Origin: Terebella lapidaria
Taxonomy: Eukaryota > Annelida > Polychaeta > Terebellida > Terebellidae
Direction of reading: 5' to 3'
DNA length: 64,000 nucleotides
Assembly: GCA_949152475.1 (NCBI GenBank)
Contig: OX424555.1
Location: 22,710,868 to 22,774,867 of the forward strand
Shown here: positions 49,681 to 59,511 of the stretch, in pieces
Layout: the number at the start of each line of letters is the position of its first letter
How positions within the stretch are numbered: the stretch's first letter is position 1
The notes under the pieces: model-generated
The model's database searches: none
Seen by the model: the letters and a program-made list of their open reading frames with translations, nothing else
Told to the model about the DNA's origin: nothing
Position numbers and translations under genes: made by a program

Positions 49681-50139
49681 TTACCAACGGTTCAACATTA
49701 TGAAGATGTATTGTATGAGTCACCAGGTATGACACTCGTATATTTTGGAATGGCAAATATAGTTTTGTATATGAATTCTGCTGATGTGATAAAAACTCTT
49801 TTCTCACCCGTTCTCATACAATAATTTCTGAATGTGGGCACGGAAGCTGTTGATTGCAAACAAATGCATACCACGGCACAAATCTCATAATTGTTCGGTC
49901 GGCCTCGGAGTTTGAAAATAACGGAAGTCCTTCGATCGTCAACAATGTGAAAATATCAAAATGTGACAGTAATTCGTCAATTATACAGACAAGCTACGAA
50001 CGATTTCATTAAACCTGATTCCCGCGACAGGACACCTAGTAGCTTGTCCAGTCAAAGTTTCGGCACACAACCGTGCTGTACCGACACCTCCGAACGGAAT
50101 TTCTTTGCTAGATAGTTTTGACATCCACGAAGTACCTGA
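49681..50139. other. Upstream region of the AChBP-like gene
   Basis: No exon or promoter motif was recognised. The first coding exon follows at 50140. Confidence 0.4.
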
Positions 50140-51502
50140 ATGGGGAAGTTTACTCTAATCTTGTTGATTCACCAGGTCAGTATATTTTACTCTTTTTATT
50201 GGCATATTCTGTTAATTGTACCAGTTGGATTTGAAAGCCTCGAATAACTGATTCCTACGCTGATAATCTGTATGATCGATAAGGTCATTCCTGCGTAGGC
50301 CTGCAGATCATCCTATTTTTCCTGACTGTGCAATTTTAGATCACGCTTGCGATGGGGAACTTTCACCAGGTGTACCAGAGTCTGCATTGGCATTTGCATA
50401 TATCTGGCCCAACGCTTCCTGTCATGAATCCACATGACGTCATCAATGTGACCTTTGACCTAGAACTTCTCCGCCTGACCCAATTTGACGTCCTGCTATT
50501 GAACAAGGAAGCTGAAGCCGTTTTCTTGACACGAGATGTCATAGTGAGGGCAAAATATTTTGTGGTCTTCAGCACCTTACTACATGTATATTCATAAGTA
50601 ATGTGTATTTACATCAATTTATGAATAGATAGATCTGAATAGAAAGATAGATTCATGTATAGATTACAATCCCTATATTATTCAACTTTACTATCGGCAC
50701 CACTCTATATTATCGATATACTTGGAAGGCCACGTCGCAAATACACTAAACGGTTGACTTCCAGTCATGGCTTCTCTTTACGCGAATGAAAAGATGGGAA
50801 ATTTCGCGAGCATATCAACGCCATAAACGCTACACAGACAGATTTTATGGGGTTTGTCTGTTTCAGCGTTGGAAAGACCTCAGTCATTCATGGGAGCTTG
50901 GCAGCTTCAGGTCCATCACAGAAACCAGGGTTAAGCCGACAGAAATTTGGACACCAGACATCTTTAATTCTTGGCGGTAAACACAGATTTTTTTGCAGTG
51001 AAAAAGTTCACATATTCGAGATTACATGACTAAACTTAAAATACAACGTATCGCTATCCTACCCATATTGACAAACTGACTGTGAGGTATCTAATGGTGA
51101 TTTTGAGTTGGGGTGGTCGATCGAACATTGCTGATTACTCGCGGTGCGTTCCACAGAGTGAACGCCGTGCCCGCGAGAGAAGACTCCGGTTTGGTGCTGT
51201 TGTCCAACACGGGCGCTGCCACATGGTCGGTGACGAGCGAGCACCGCGTGCGCTGTTACCGGGCAGCGGGCGCCGGGGGCTGGACGTGTGGGCTCCGCTT
51301 CAGCTCGGCGGCACACGACGGCCGGGTCCTCGACCTCCACACGCGGAGCCCCGAGCTCAACACGGACGAGTACTTCAGGCACGACATGTGGCACATTGCC
51401 GACTGCCAGGTGATCCGCGGCCTGTCCGTCCGCACGTACTGCGAGAAGACGTTCCCCTACGTCGAGTACAGGATACGACTGGCGCAAGATCCACCCAGCT
51501 AA
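50140..51502 (+). CDS. Secreted Cys-loop ligand-binding-domain protein, acetylcholine-binding-protein-like
   Basis: Four exons join in frame: 50140-50175, 50340-50543, 50867-50976 and 51157-51502, giving 231 residues. The N-terminus is a signal peptide (MGKFTLILLIHQITLA). The rest follows the extracellular domain of nicotinic receptors: DVINVTFDLELLRLTQFDVL (beta strands 1-2), RWKDLSHSW (the W-x-D-x2-L-x-W block), TEIWTPDIFNSW (loop A), a Cys loop C150-C161 with ten residues between cysteines instead of thirteen, TDEYF, and a loop C region Y211-C212...Y218. Translation stops right after the strand that precedes helix M1, so no membrane domain is encoded, as in molluscan AChBP. Only one of the vicinal loop C cysteines is present and the loop B Trp is missing, so acetylcholine binding is uncertain. 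The last exon is far more GC-rich than its surroundings. Confidence 0.78.
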
Positions 51503-52341
51503 CTCCAGTTGACGCGACCTATCATGGCTAGTGTTGTTGATCTGTCAACGTCCCCTAGCAATGAAAATGCCTGTGTGGTCTGTCGGACAGAATTGACAAT
51601 TATGATTGACCGCCCATAAGGCCAAAAAAAAAAAATGTTTTGGTTTGCGTTCCCGCGCGCGTCGTCCCAAACCTCCCGCGTCAGAATTTTTTTTTTTTTT
51701 CGTCAGGATGGTATTTCACAAGCAGCGGCCACATTTCAATTTTGTGCAAGTCGATGAACTTCCCCAAAGTGGATGTATTAGTGACTGCCGAGGATTGCAA
51801 TCTTGCAGGAACCATTCAGGCGTTTAACCGTGAAAGCTACAAACCAAACAATTAGCAACCCAATACTTTACAGATTCGTTTTCAAGATAATATTAACAAG
51901 GAGAGAAGGAGAGTCGTCCGGTAAATGATTTTTCAAATTCCGACACTAGCATAATCCCTTGCCGCGGAAGTAATGACACCTAATTTTCCATACGAGCCCC
52001 TTCCACTTAAAAGAGCAGATCACCCCAGTGAACCGGTTCGTGAGAAACTTGTTTCATACAGACATAGGGAGTTGCTTGCGTGGCAATCTAGACACTCTTG
52101 CTTAGAAACAATACGAGTTTATATCGTTGATATATTTTGTAGCGAGAATCTGCCAAAGTTTTCAAAGTAAACATTAATTTTACTCTTGTATATTTTTAGT
52201 TGTTTTATGATTTTCTCATTACATGACTATTTTTATTGATTCTGTTATCAATTACTATTTTCAACTCGTTATTTGATCCATACTGTGGCTGATTTAGGAC
52301 GTACAAAAAATTGTTTTATCTTGTTATTTTGAGATAATTAT

Positions 52342-52489
52342 ATAGGAAACCAAAAAATACTGTTTTTTTATCTCGTTATTTCGAGATAGTTATCTCGTTA
52401 TTTCGAGAGTAATCTCGTTATTTCGAGATAACGAGATAACTATCTCAAAATGACGAAATAAAAAAGCAGTATTTTTCGGAGTCCTATAT
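52342..52489. mobile_element. Small inverted-repeat element with CTCGTTATTTCGAG palindromes
   Basis: The left TATAGGAAACCAAAAAATAC matches the right end in reverse complement (TATAGGACTCCGAAAAATAC). Between them TTATCTCGTTATTTCGAGAT is repeated four times, partly inverted. The span is about 148 bp. Confidence 0.75.
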
Positions 52490-52673
52490 AACTACTACCA
52501 TATTGCTCCTAATAGTGGCACGCACCCTAATACTAGAGCGCCCCCCTCTTTTGCCCAAAATTGTTCGATTTCTGTAACCTTATAATTCACTTCATATCTT
52601 TCTAATAAGATCTTGGAATGTACCAATCCGCACATTCATGTTATTTGAATCATAATAAAGGGGATTGAAGGCT

Positions 52674-52688
52674 ATGGGTATATTATTC
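52674..52688 (+). repeat. Left 15-bp target-site duplication of the LINE
   Basis: ATGGGTATATTATTC, repeated exactly at 54447-54461. Confidence 0.9.
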
Positions 52689-54446
52689 TTTTTTTTCTTT
52701 TTTTTTTTTTTTTTTATCGGTCACCAAGGCTACTTCATTGTACATGTAATAATTGGTACATGTAAATCGCACATGATGCATATAATCAGATACTCAAGAA
52801 TAATACCTCAATGCACTTATACAATAATCTCACTACACTTATGTAAATGTCCCTTAACTATACCATACAATACTTTTCCGATCGTACTCAATCAAATCGA
52901 GTGATATCAATATTCTCCCATTTAATCGTCCATACCCCCATTGTATTATTCGATTTAGCAACTTCATATTCTGTGGTTTTTATGTATAGTACATAGCGTT
53001 TGAAAATGTCCCAACGAGGTATATTTCCCCGATATCTTGTATTGTATATATATTTCCTAGATAAACACAAAATATGGTATAGACTGTCATTTGACAATCC
53101 TAGAAAGAAATTGTTTTTAGATAACATTATATTGTAATTCACATCACAAAATCTTGTTAGATGAGCTATAAAAGATTGGTTGCATTCACACGACCAAAAT
53201 AGGTGTTCCAAATTCTCCACATGTGAATAGCAAAATTCACATATGTTAGTGTCATCAATTTTCCACAGAAACAACCTGGATTTATTCAATAAGATATCCT
53301 GTAAAAATTTATATTGAAAGTCTCGTAATTTTATGTCTATCAAGTATTTGTATATAATCGCATATACCATTTTCCAATCTATTTCGTCATCCGGCTCAAT
53401 GTATTTTTTAATGTTTGGTTCATAAACCTCGTGATGGTGAAATTTTGAAACAAAATATCCAACAGACCTGTTATTTACTGATTGTAAAGGTTTGTTATTC
53501 AAAAATAGATTGGTATCGTATACATACGTGTCTTGTTTCTTTTGTAACAGAATTAAGCCTTTTCTCTGAGCTTCAAAGCAACATGATTTTATCCCATGCC
53601 ATTTCAACCAATATTTTTGTGATAATCCCCGCTCCACCCAGTGCTCAAATGGTATTGGATTCATATCATCATCAACAATGTCTGCAATATACACAATACC
53701 TAACTTATGAAACTCTATATAGTAGAAAGAATGTTGTTCAATGAGTAAGTTCGAATTATACCACACCATTTGACTTTTAATTTCTGGTGATTCACCATAT
53801 ATACTCCAACTCTTTAACATTTGAAAGTAAAAATGAGGAATCTTTGAGGTGAATTTAAGTTTAAATACATTGTAATTAGATTTCAATAACATCTCGATAT
53901 TCAGGCCGTTTTTCTTTAAAAAATATTCAAAATTCCCCTTCCATAGGCTGTCATGCGGATTTATATATCTTTTTATCCATTTGATATAAACTGAGTTTAT
54001 CATATTGCGGAAATTTGGAACACCCAACCCACCTTGCTCCTTCGGCATATATAATACATCTCTCTTTAGCTTGGGTTTTCTTCCCGCCCAAATAAAATCT
54101 ATAATCATTTTATTAATATCATTGATGTGTTTATCCGAAATAAGAATGGCAGATGAGACATACAAAAATTGCGAAATTATAAAGGTTTTAACTACCTGAA
54201 CTTTACCATATAGTGTCAATCCCCTGGTCTTCCATAGTGATAAGATTTTTTGGCACTTTTTAATTTTAGTAGTGAAATTAAGTTCGTCAGAATCTTCTTC
54301 ATCATAGGATAAATAAACCCCCAAAAACCTTACTGGCTTTTGCGGCCATGCTATTCCCAATGGCATAAATTTATTTTTCCTGTCTGACCCCAACCACATT
54401 CCCTCAGTTTTGTTTTTATTCATGATTAAACCCGAGTAATTCCCAA
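52689..54446 (-). mobile_element. 5'-truncated non-LTR retrotransposon (L1/Tx1-like LINE)
   Basis: The element reads on the minus strand. Its A-tail is the T-run at 52689-52717 on the plus strand. A perfect 15-bp duplication flanks it. It begins inside the reverse-transcriptase domain (NYSGLIMNKNKTEGMWLG resembles the FSGLK-N-KTE block), which is the usual 5' truncation from incomplete target-primed reverse transcription. The uninterrupted frame and exact duplication indicate a recent insertion. Confidence 0.92.
52888..54446 (-). pseudogene. C-terminal part of LINE ORF2 (reverse-transcriptase end and Cys-rich tail)
   Basis: About 519 residues are open to the stop at 52888. The first part holds the end of the reverse transcriptase and its thumb (RFLGVYLS, TLYGKVQVVKTFIISQFLYV, FIWAGRKPKLKRDVLYMPKE, GGLGVPNFRNM), all typical of L1/Tx1-type ORF2. 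Near the C-terminus CEFCYSHVENLEHLFWSCE is the C-x2-C-x8-H-x4-C type zinc motif of these ORFs. Endonuclease and the catalytic YxDD block are absent, so the copy is inactive. Confidence 0.9.
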
Positions 54447-54461
54447 ATGGGTATATTATTC
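54447..54461 (+). repeat. Right 15-bp target-site duplication of the LINE
   Basis: ATGGGTATATTATTC, identical to 52674-52688. Confidence 0.9.
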
Positions 54462-54764
54462 AGTGATTTTCTTGAATTCGACCTCAAGATGACCTCATTC
54501 TTGCGCGCGCTGCTGCATGAGGTCTTGCTATGGCTCGCCGCGCTACTATTAGGACCAATACGGTATCTCAATGTAACGACATAATCATCTCGAAAAAACA
54601 CTTTTTACGCCAAAAAAAATACATAAACCGGTACTCAAAAAAAAAAAAAAAAAAACCTCAGCGCCATAGCACCGATTTCGGAGCATCACCGGGACGCAAA
54701 CCAAAACATTTTTTTTTTTGGCCTAACAATTGATAGATATGGCCTAGAAATAGTCGCGAACGTT

Positions 54765-55266
54765 AAGCCTGATTTACACGATCGAACTACGTCAAACTTT
54801 TACTTCAAACTACTCCAAACTCTGGAACTTGACGCTAAGTAAAAACTCGTGTAAACCGATACTTCAAACTACGCCTTATACTTCAAACTCTCCTCCATGG
54901 GTTTGGCCATACTCAATCAAACTACTTCAAACTCGTGTCCATGTCCAATTAAGGAAAGGCATGATTTTCACTTTGAACTCGTGACATTGAACTATATAAC
55001 ACAACCGGCCAGTTTTAATACATTTTTCTACAAAGCAACATCATAAGTTAACGTCAAATAAAAATATGGATGCAGTTTGGTTGAGTTTGAAGTAACGTTA
55101 GTTTGAAGGAATTTGAAGTGAGAAATTTGACCGTGTGACCCGGAATTTGAAAGGATTTGATGTAGTTTGAAGTAGCTTGACTTACGAGTTTCATCGTGAA
55201 CACATCCACTTTCAGAAGTTTGAAGGAGTAAGACTGAAGTAGTTTGATGGTGTAAACCTACCTTTA
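54765..55266. mobile_element. MITE-like element, family with ACGATCAAACTACTTC ends (copy 1)
   Basis: TAAGCCTGATTTACACGATC at the left is inverted at the right as GTTTGATGGTGTAAACCTAC. The interior is dense in CAAACT and AGTTTGA words. It is the same family as 60711-61261. No coding capacity. Confidence 0.8.
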
Positions 55267-57378
55267 TGCATTTCTAATGAGAGGCTTCCACCCCGACTAA
55301 AGGGAGGTGAATATCTTATAAACGTCCCATTGCTTGTTAAATTGTTTGATCCAGATGCACATATGTAAGAATAGCACCAAGAATGCTGTAGCTTACCGGC
55401 AGATCTTGAGAATTGCACAGAGTATTGATTTTCCAAAATATAAATTAATGCACTGTTCTTCAACTCGATTGTCAAAGCATGATCGTAAATGTTGCCAAAC
55501 ACACATTTTCTGTATGGACTATAATAAGAAATCAAGTCACATCTCGAAAGGTTTTTTTCAGCAATGACATATTCATAGGGGGTAAAAAATCACTTAAAAC
55601 GAATAGTGATTTGATTTGGGACAAACAAATTTTGTATGGCCGCCCCACCTAGACCGTCGATTCAAAGGCAACAAAACTTATACACATCACAAGGTACATA
55701 GAGAGAATCTTCCATTTTGAGGAAAACTGTCTGAATGAATTTTGAGAAAATGGCCATCAAACACAAAAATTATCGGATTTTTTTGACAAAAAAAGTCGTT
55801 TCGACCCTCCAAGGTCATTGAAGTTCAAATTCAAGGTCACTATTTAAACCGCAATATATCCCATTTGAACGTGCCAATACTTAGGCTCTGTCTTGAAGTG
55901 TTCCAGGAGTTTACTCCACAAAGCTCCCATTATGAAAGAAATAATGGGTGGAAAAGATGGCCAAAAAACCTAGATCGTCGATTCAAATACAACAAAAGTT
56001 ATACAGGTCACAAAGGTACATAAAAAAATCTTATGCATGATTTTGAGGATTTTGTCTGGATAGATTTTGAGAAAATGGCCACCAAAGACAAAAATCGTTT
56101 TTTACGACAAAAATTCCAAGGTCATTAAAGGTCAAATTCAAGATTACCATTCAAACCGCAATATATGATTTCCCATTTGAATGAGCCAATACTTAGGCTC
56201 TATCTTGAAGTGTTCTAGGAGATTACTCCGCAAAGCTCCCATCATGAAGAAAAAATTCGGGGAAATTAAAAAAAAAAACACATTTCAAGGCCCCACCCCC
56301 CCCCCCCCCCCCAAAAAAAAATATGCTACTATTGGCCATTTTTCTGCAAAAATGGACTCCCAATCCGCAAAACATATTGAAAAAAAAACTAAAAATGTCT
56401 CAGGGTATCAGCCCAAGGAATGTTTTAGTGAATTTTCAGAAAAATTCATAAAGGTAAAAAAAAAGTTATCTCCATTGTTCACACTTTACTACATCCTCGA
56501 TTGGGTATACAGTGGAGAAATTATCGTTTAACTGTATGATGCGAGCTAACATGTATAATGTTTTATACTATAGCCTGTTTTAATTGCGCATAACTCATAC
56601 AATGTATAGGCGATTGTACACCAAATGGCACTGTGGTGGTTAAAAAGTTTATCGACTATTCCTTTGTCGTAAACACGCCTTGATATATGGGCATTTCCAC
56701 TCGTGAACTTGGTAACTATCTAGACGGATTGAATCTGGAGACAGAGAAATGCGTCGAATTTAAGAGAAGCGCTCCATGCTTCACGGCACCGAGTCATATT
56801 GAGTGTCGCTTGGTTAGTTGATCGATGACTTCGATCATATTTGATTTTGTCAGAGCACTGAAGTCAGTAGTCTAGTCAAAGAGTTCGGTCTAGTCGCCAA
56901 CCCAAATAACGTACCACCCTGGGCAAACATACCGCTGGGTATAGGACATTGTCCATGACACAATTCGGCTGGGTACATGTGTACAGTCTTTTGTGGACGG
57001 CAGCCAATAACAACACTCGCACAACAAACTGAAGATTTAGGCCCGACTCTTCCAAGTGTCAGGTATCGTTAATTTCAGGTCTCGCTATCGTATACGACAA
57101 TTTGTAATACTTTAACACATTTATTTACATTTTCAAAAACATCAGTCCAGATATGTAGCTGTACCGAAAATAGTTCCAGAGCTTGCTCTTCACTTATGGA
57201 GTTTGTGTAATTTGCATTATACATGGCACAAGCCCTGAAAATGGCTTAATGTTATAAATTTATATTATGAAGTTTGCCCATTCATTTAACCATGTTAATC
57301 GAACAAATGGAAGAGATGAATCCTAAGAAATGCATTAACAGGTGAACCTGTTACTTACATATCACTCGGGGTAGGGAT
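55267..57378. other. Intergenic region with a duplicated 309-bp repeat
   Basis: 55640-55950 and 55950-56260 are diverged tandem copies (CCAATACTTAGGCTCTGTCTTGAAGTG at 55880 and its counterpart at 56190). A C-run lies at 56295-56311. No exon was recognised. The frame at 56181-56531 falls in the repeat. Confidence 0.6.
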
Positions 57379-58183
57379 TACCGGGGTTTTCCGTAATATG
57401 GCCCTCGGCGATTTTTCGGAAAATGGCATCTCACCGAATAAATTTCGAATCTGAATTATGGCCCATGGGCGATCTTTCGGAAGAACCGTTTTTCCACCAA
57501 TACATCGGCGAAATACTGAATATATGAGGGCTTTATGTTTCGTTATGAAATGCATGCCTGTACCGGATAGACCTATACATCAGGCAACAGAGAAAGAAAT
57601 CACACCGACAGAGAAAAATTGTGTATTGGTGCCTCTACATGTAAACTATAGAATATACCTCGGTATACTATACTCAAGTCAAAACTAGTTTAAAATTATC
57701 ATGTTTCATATGAGAGAAAAAGCAAAAGCTACAGTACTGGCATTTACAGAAACTTAGGCCTAATGTCGTCAACGGTACGTTGTCGAGATACAATTTTGTG
57801 TTAAGTTTCAAGAATATTTGTACATAAACTTTGAAGCTCAATAGCTAATTTTGACGACTATTCATGACGTCACATGAGTATATTGCTTCAATCAGCAACT
57901 TTTAGAGCCTCTCTCTGAGTCACCATGGTCACCTTGTTGTGATTTCAATGCCCTATGTCATTCTTCGATGTGAAAACTCGGCCCATGTCTGATGAAATAT
58001 CTGGATTTTCGATAACCGTTCACATTTTCATCCAAATACGATGAATAAAAAAATCATATCACCAAAAATTTTGGAAAAAATGAATCCGAATTATGGCCCA
58101 TGGGCCATCTTTCGGGATTTTTTTCCCGACAGATGGCCCATGGGCCATAAATCGGGTGGGCCATATTACGGGAAACCCCGGTA
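57379..58183. mobile_element. Inverted-repeat element with ATGGCCCATGGGCCAT palindromes
   Basis: The left TACCGGGGTTTTCCGTAATA and right (reverse complement TACCGGGGTTTCCCGTAATA) ends match, then TGGCCC. The subterminal sequence repeats GAATTATGGCCCATGGGCGA-type words with ATCTTTCGG on both sides. The centre is unique and non-coding. No target duplication was seen. Confidence 0.85.
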
Positions 58184-59160
58184 CTGAGGCAATCAAGGCG
58201 CCTGTAGGACTGAAACTCTAGCTTCAGACCCACTGGAGAGAAATATATCAGAATAAACATCTTTTAAATTTTGTATATAAGAAAAAGAGCTATCATGTAT
58301 CATGTACATATTGGAGATTAAATAATTATGGTGCTTCTATATTTCGTGGTGACTATTCTTGGCTCGAGTTCAAGGTTATGTCTGGCTCAATAATATGTCT
58401 CTTGGCGTTCGGAAAAAAACCCACCAAAAGTGCTAAGTATGTGTATGTGTGTGTGATGGGGGATCTTACACCAAACAAATCATTATAAACCTGCTTACAT
58501 ACATTTGAGGGAAAAGATAACACGCTTGTGTATTTATATGATATGATTTCTAATAATATGAATTAAAAATATTGGTGATGTGAGAAAAGGTGACTAGATT
58601 CAGGTATATTGCATACACTGATGTATTATTCTGATACTGTTTGGATGTTAGATAATCATGTATATTCTACAGGAGAATGATAGTTTTAACGATATTGATT
58701 TACGCGAATAAAATATTAAATTTAAAAATCCCATATCGAAGTCACCGGACGTCGCGAATCCATGGAATCGCAAGACATTGATGTGAAACGTTTTCGATTC
58801 ATTCCGGGGACTGCGATATCCAGAGAACAATACAACTGGACGTCCCACGCCAGGTCACTTGCTGTTTATTCTCCATTCCGTCCACGTGCCTGAGTGTAGG
58901 CCTACGTAGGCGTTTTTGTCGTTGTTGCTGTTTCTTACATAATCCCTACTGAATTTTCCATGGTCGAAAAGTTCATGCCTCGTCAAAATAAATGTTATGG
59001 AGCCGCTGTGTTTTCGCGGTGCCGATCAGAGGTTGTCAACAGTGTATTTTTTTTGGAGGTTGATTTCTTCATGACCTCGTAGGCCCATGCTCCGGTTTAA
59101 TATTGGTTTTTTTATTGACAACCCAAACATATAATAAATGGCCGATATGACATAGTTTGC
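58184..59160. other. Intergenic region without recognised genes
   Basis: AT-rich. Nothing beyond short open frames was seen. Confidence 0.5.
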
Positions 59161-59339
59161 TACGGTGGCTCATATTCGCCAAATTGAGACACACAAATTT
59201 TTTTGCAAGTTAGAGCGTTATTACGCTGTAAATTATAGCGTTATAACGCTGTATTACAGCGTTATTACACTGTAATTAGAGCGTTATAACGCTCTAAAAA
59301 AATTTGCGTTCCTTTATGTGGCGAATATGAGCTTCCGTA
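59161..59339. mobile_element. Inverted-repeat element with AGCGTTATAACGCT palindromes
   Basis: The left TACGGTGGCTCATATTCGCC and right (reverse complement TACGGAAGCTCATATTCGCC) ends match. The core repeats AGAGCGTTATAACGCT-like palindromes four to five times. It is flanked by GTTTGC (59155-59160) and TTTTGC (59340-59345), a near 6-bp target duplication. It ends about 170 bp before the Ly6 gene start codon. Confidence 0.85.
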
Positions 59340-59511
59340 TTTTGCTGACCCTTTTCGGAGAAAGCCGCCCATTATAATGGCTTTCCGTGGTTGGTAATGC
59401 CGTTCAATTTCGAACAACATAGATACAGACAACAAACCGGCCGTATAATACCACGTGTTCTGCATTCGACGGACATTTAAAAACGGAGACGTGCGGAAAA
59501 CTTTTGCGGAC

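Larger units (their letters stand above)
51617..54726. mobile_element. Inverted-repeat element (ends TAAGGCC/TTAGGCC plus A-run) carrying a LINE insertion
   Basis: The left end AAGGCC, a run of A, then ATGTTTTGGTTTGCGTTCCC is mirrored at the right as GGGACGCAAACCAAAACAT, a run of T, GGCCTAA. Subtracting the LINE leaves about 1.35 kb with no coding capacity. The left terminus begins about 115 bp after the AChBP-like stop. Confidence 0.7.

Noticed and set aside
51059..51531. Minus-strand and alternative-frame open frames over the GC-rich AChBP-like exon
   Set aside because: Only the frame starting in phase from 50976 gives the Cys-loop domain. The others are GC-driven shadows.
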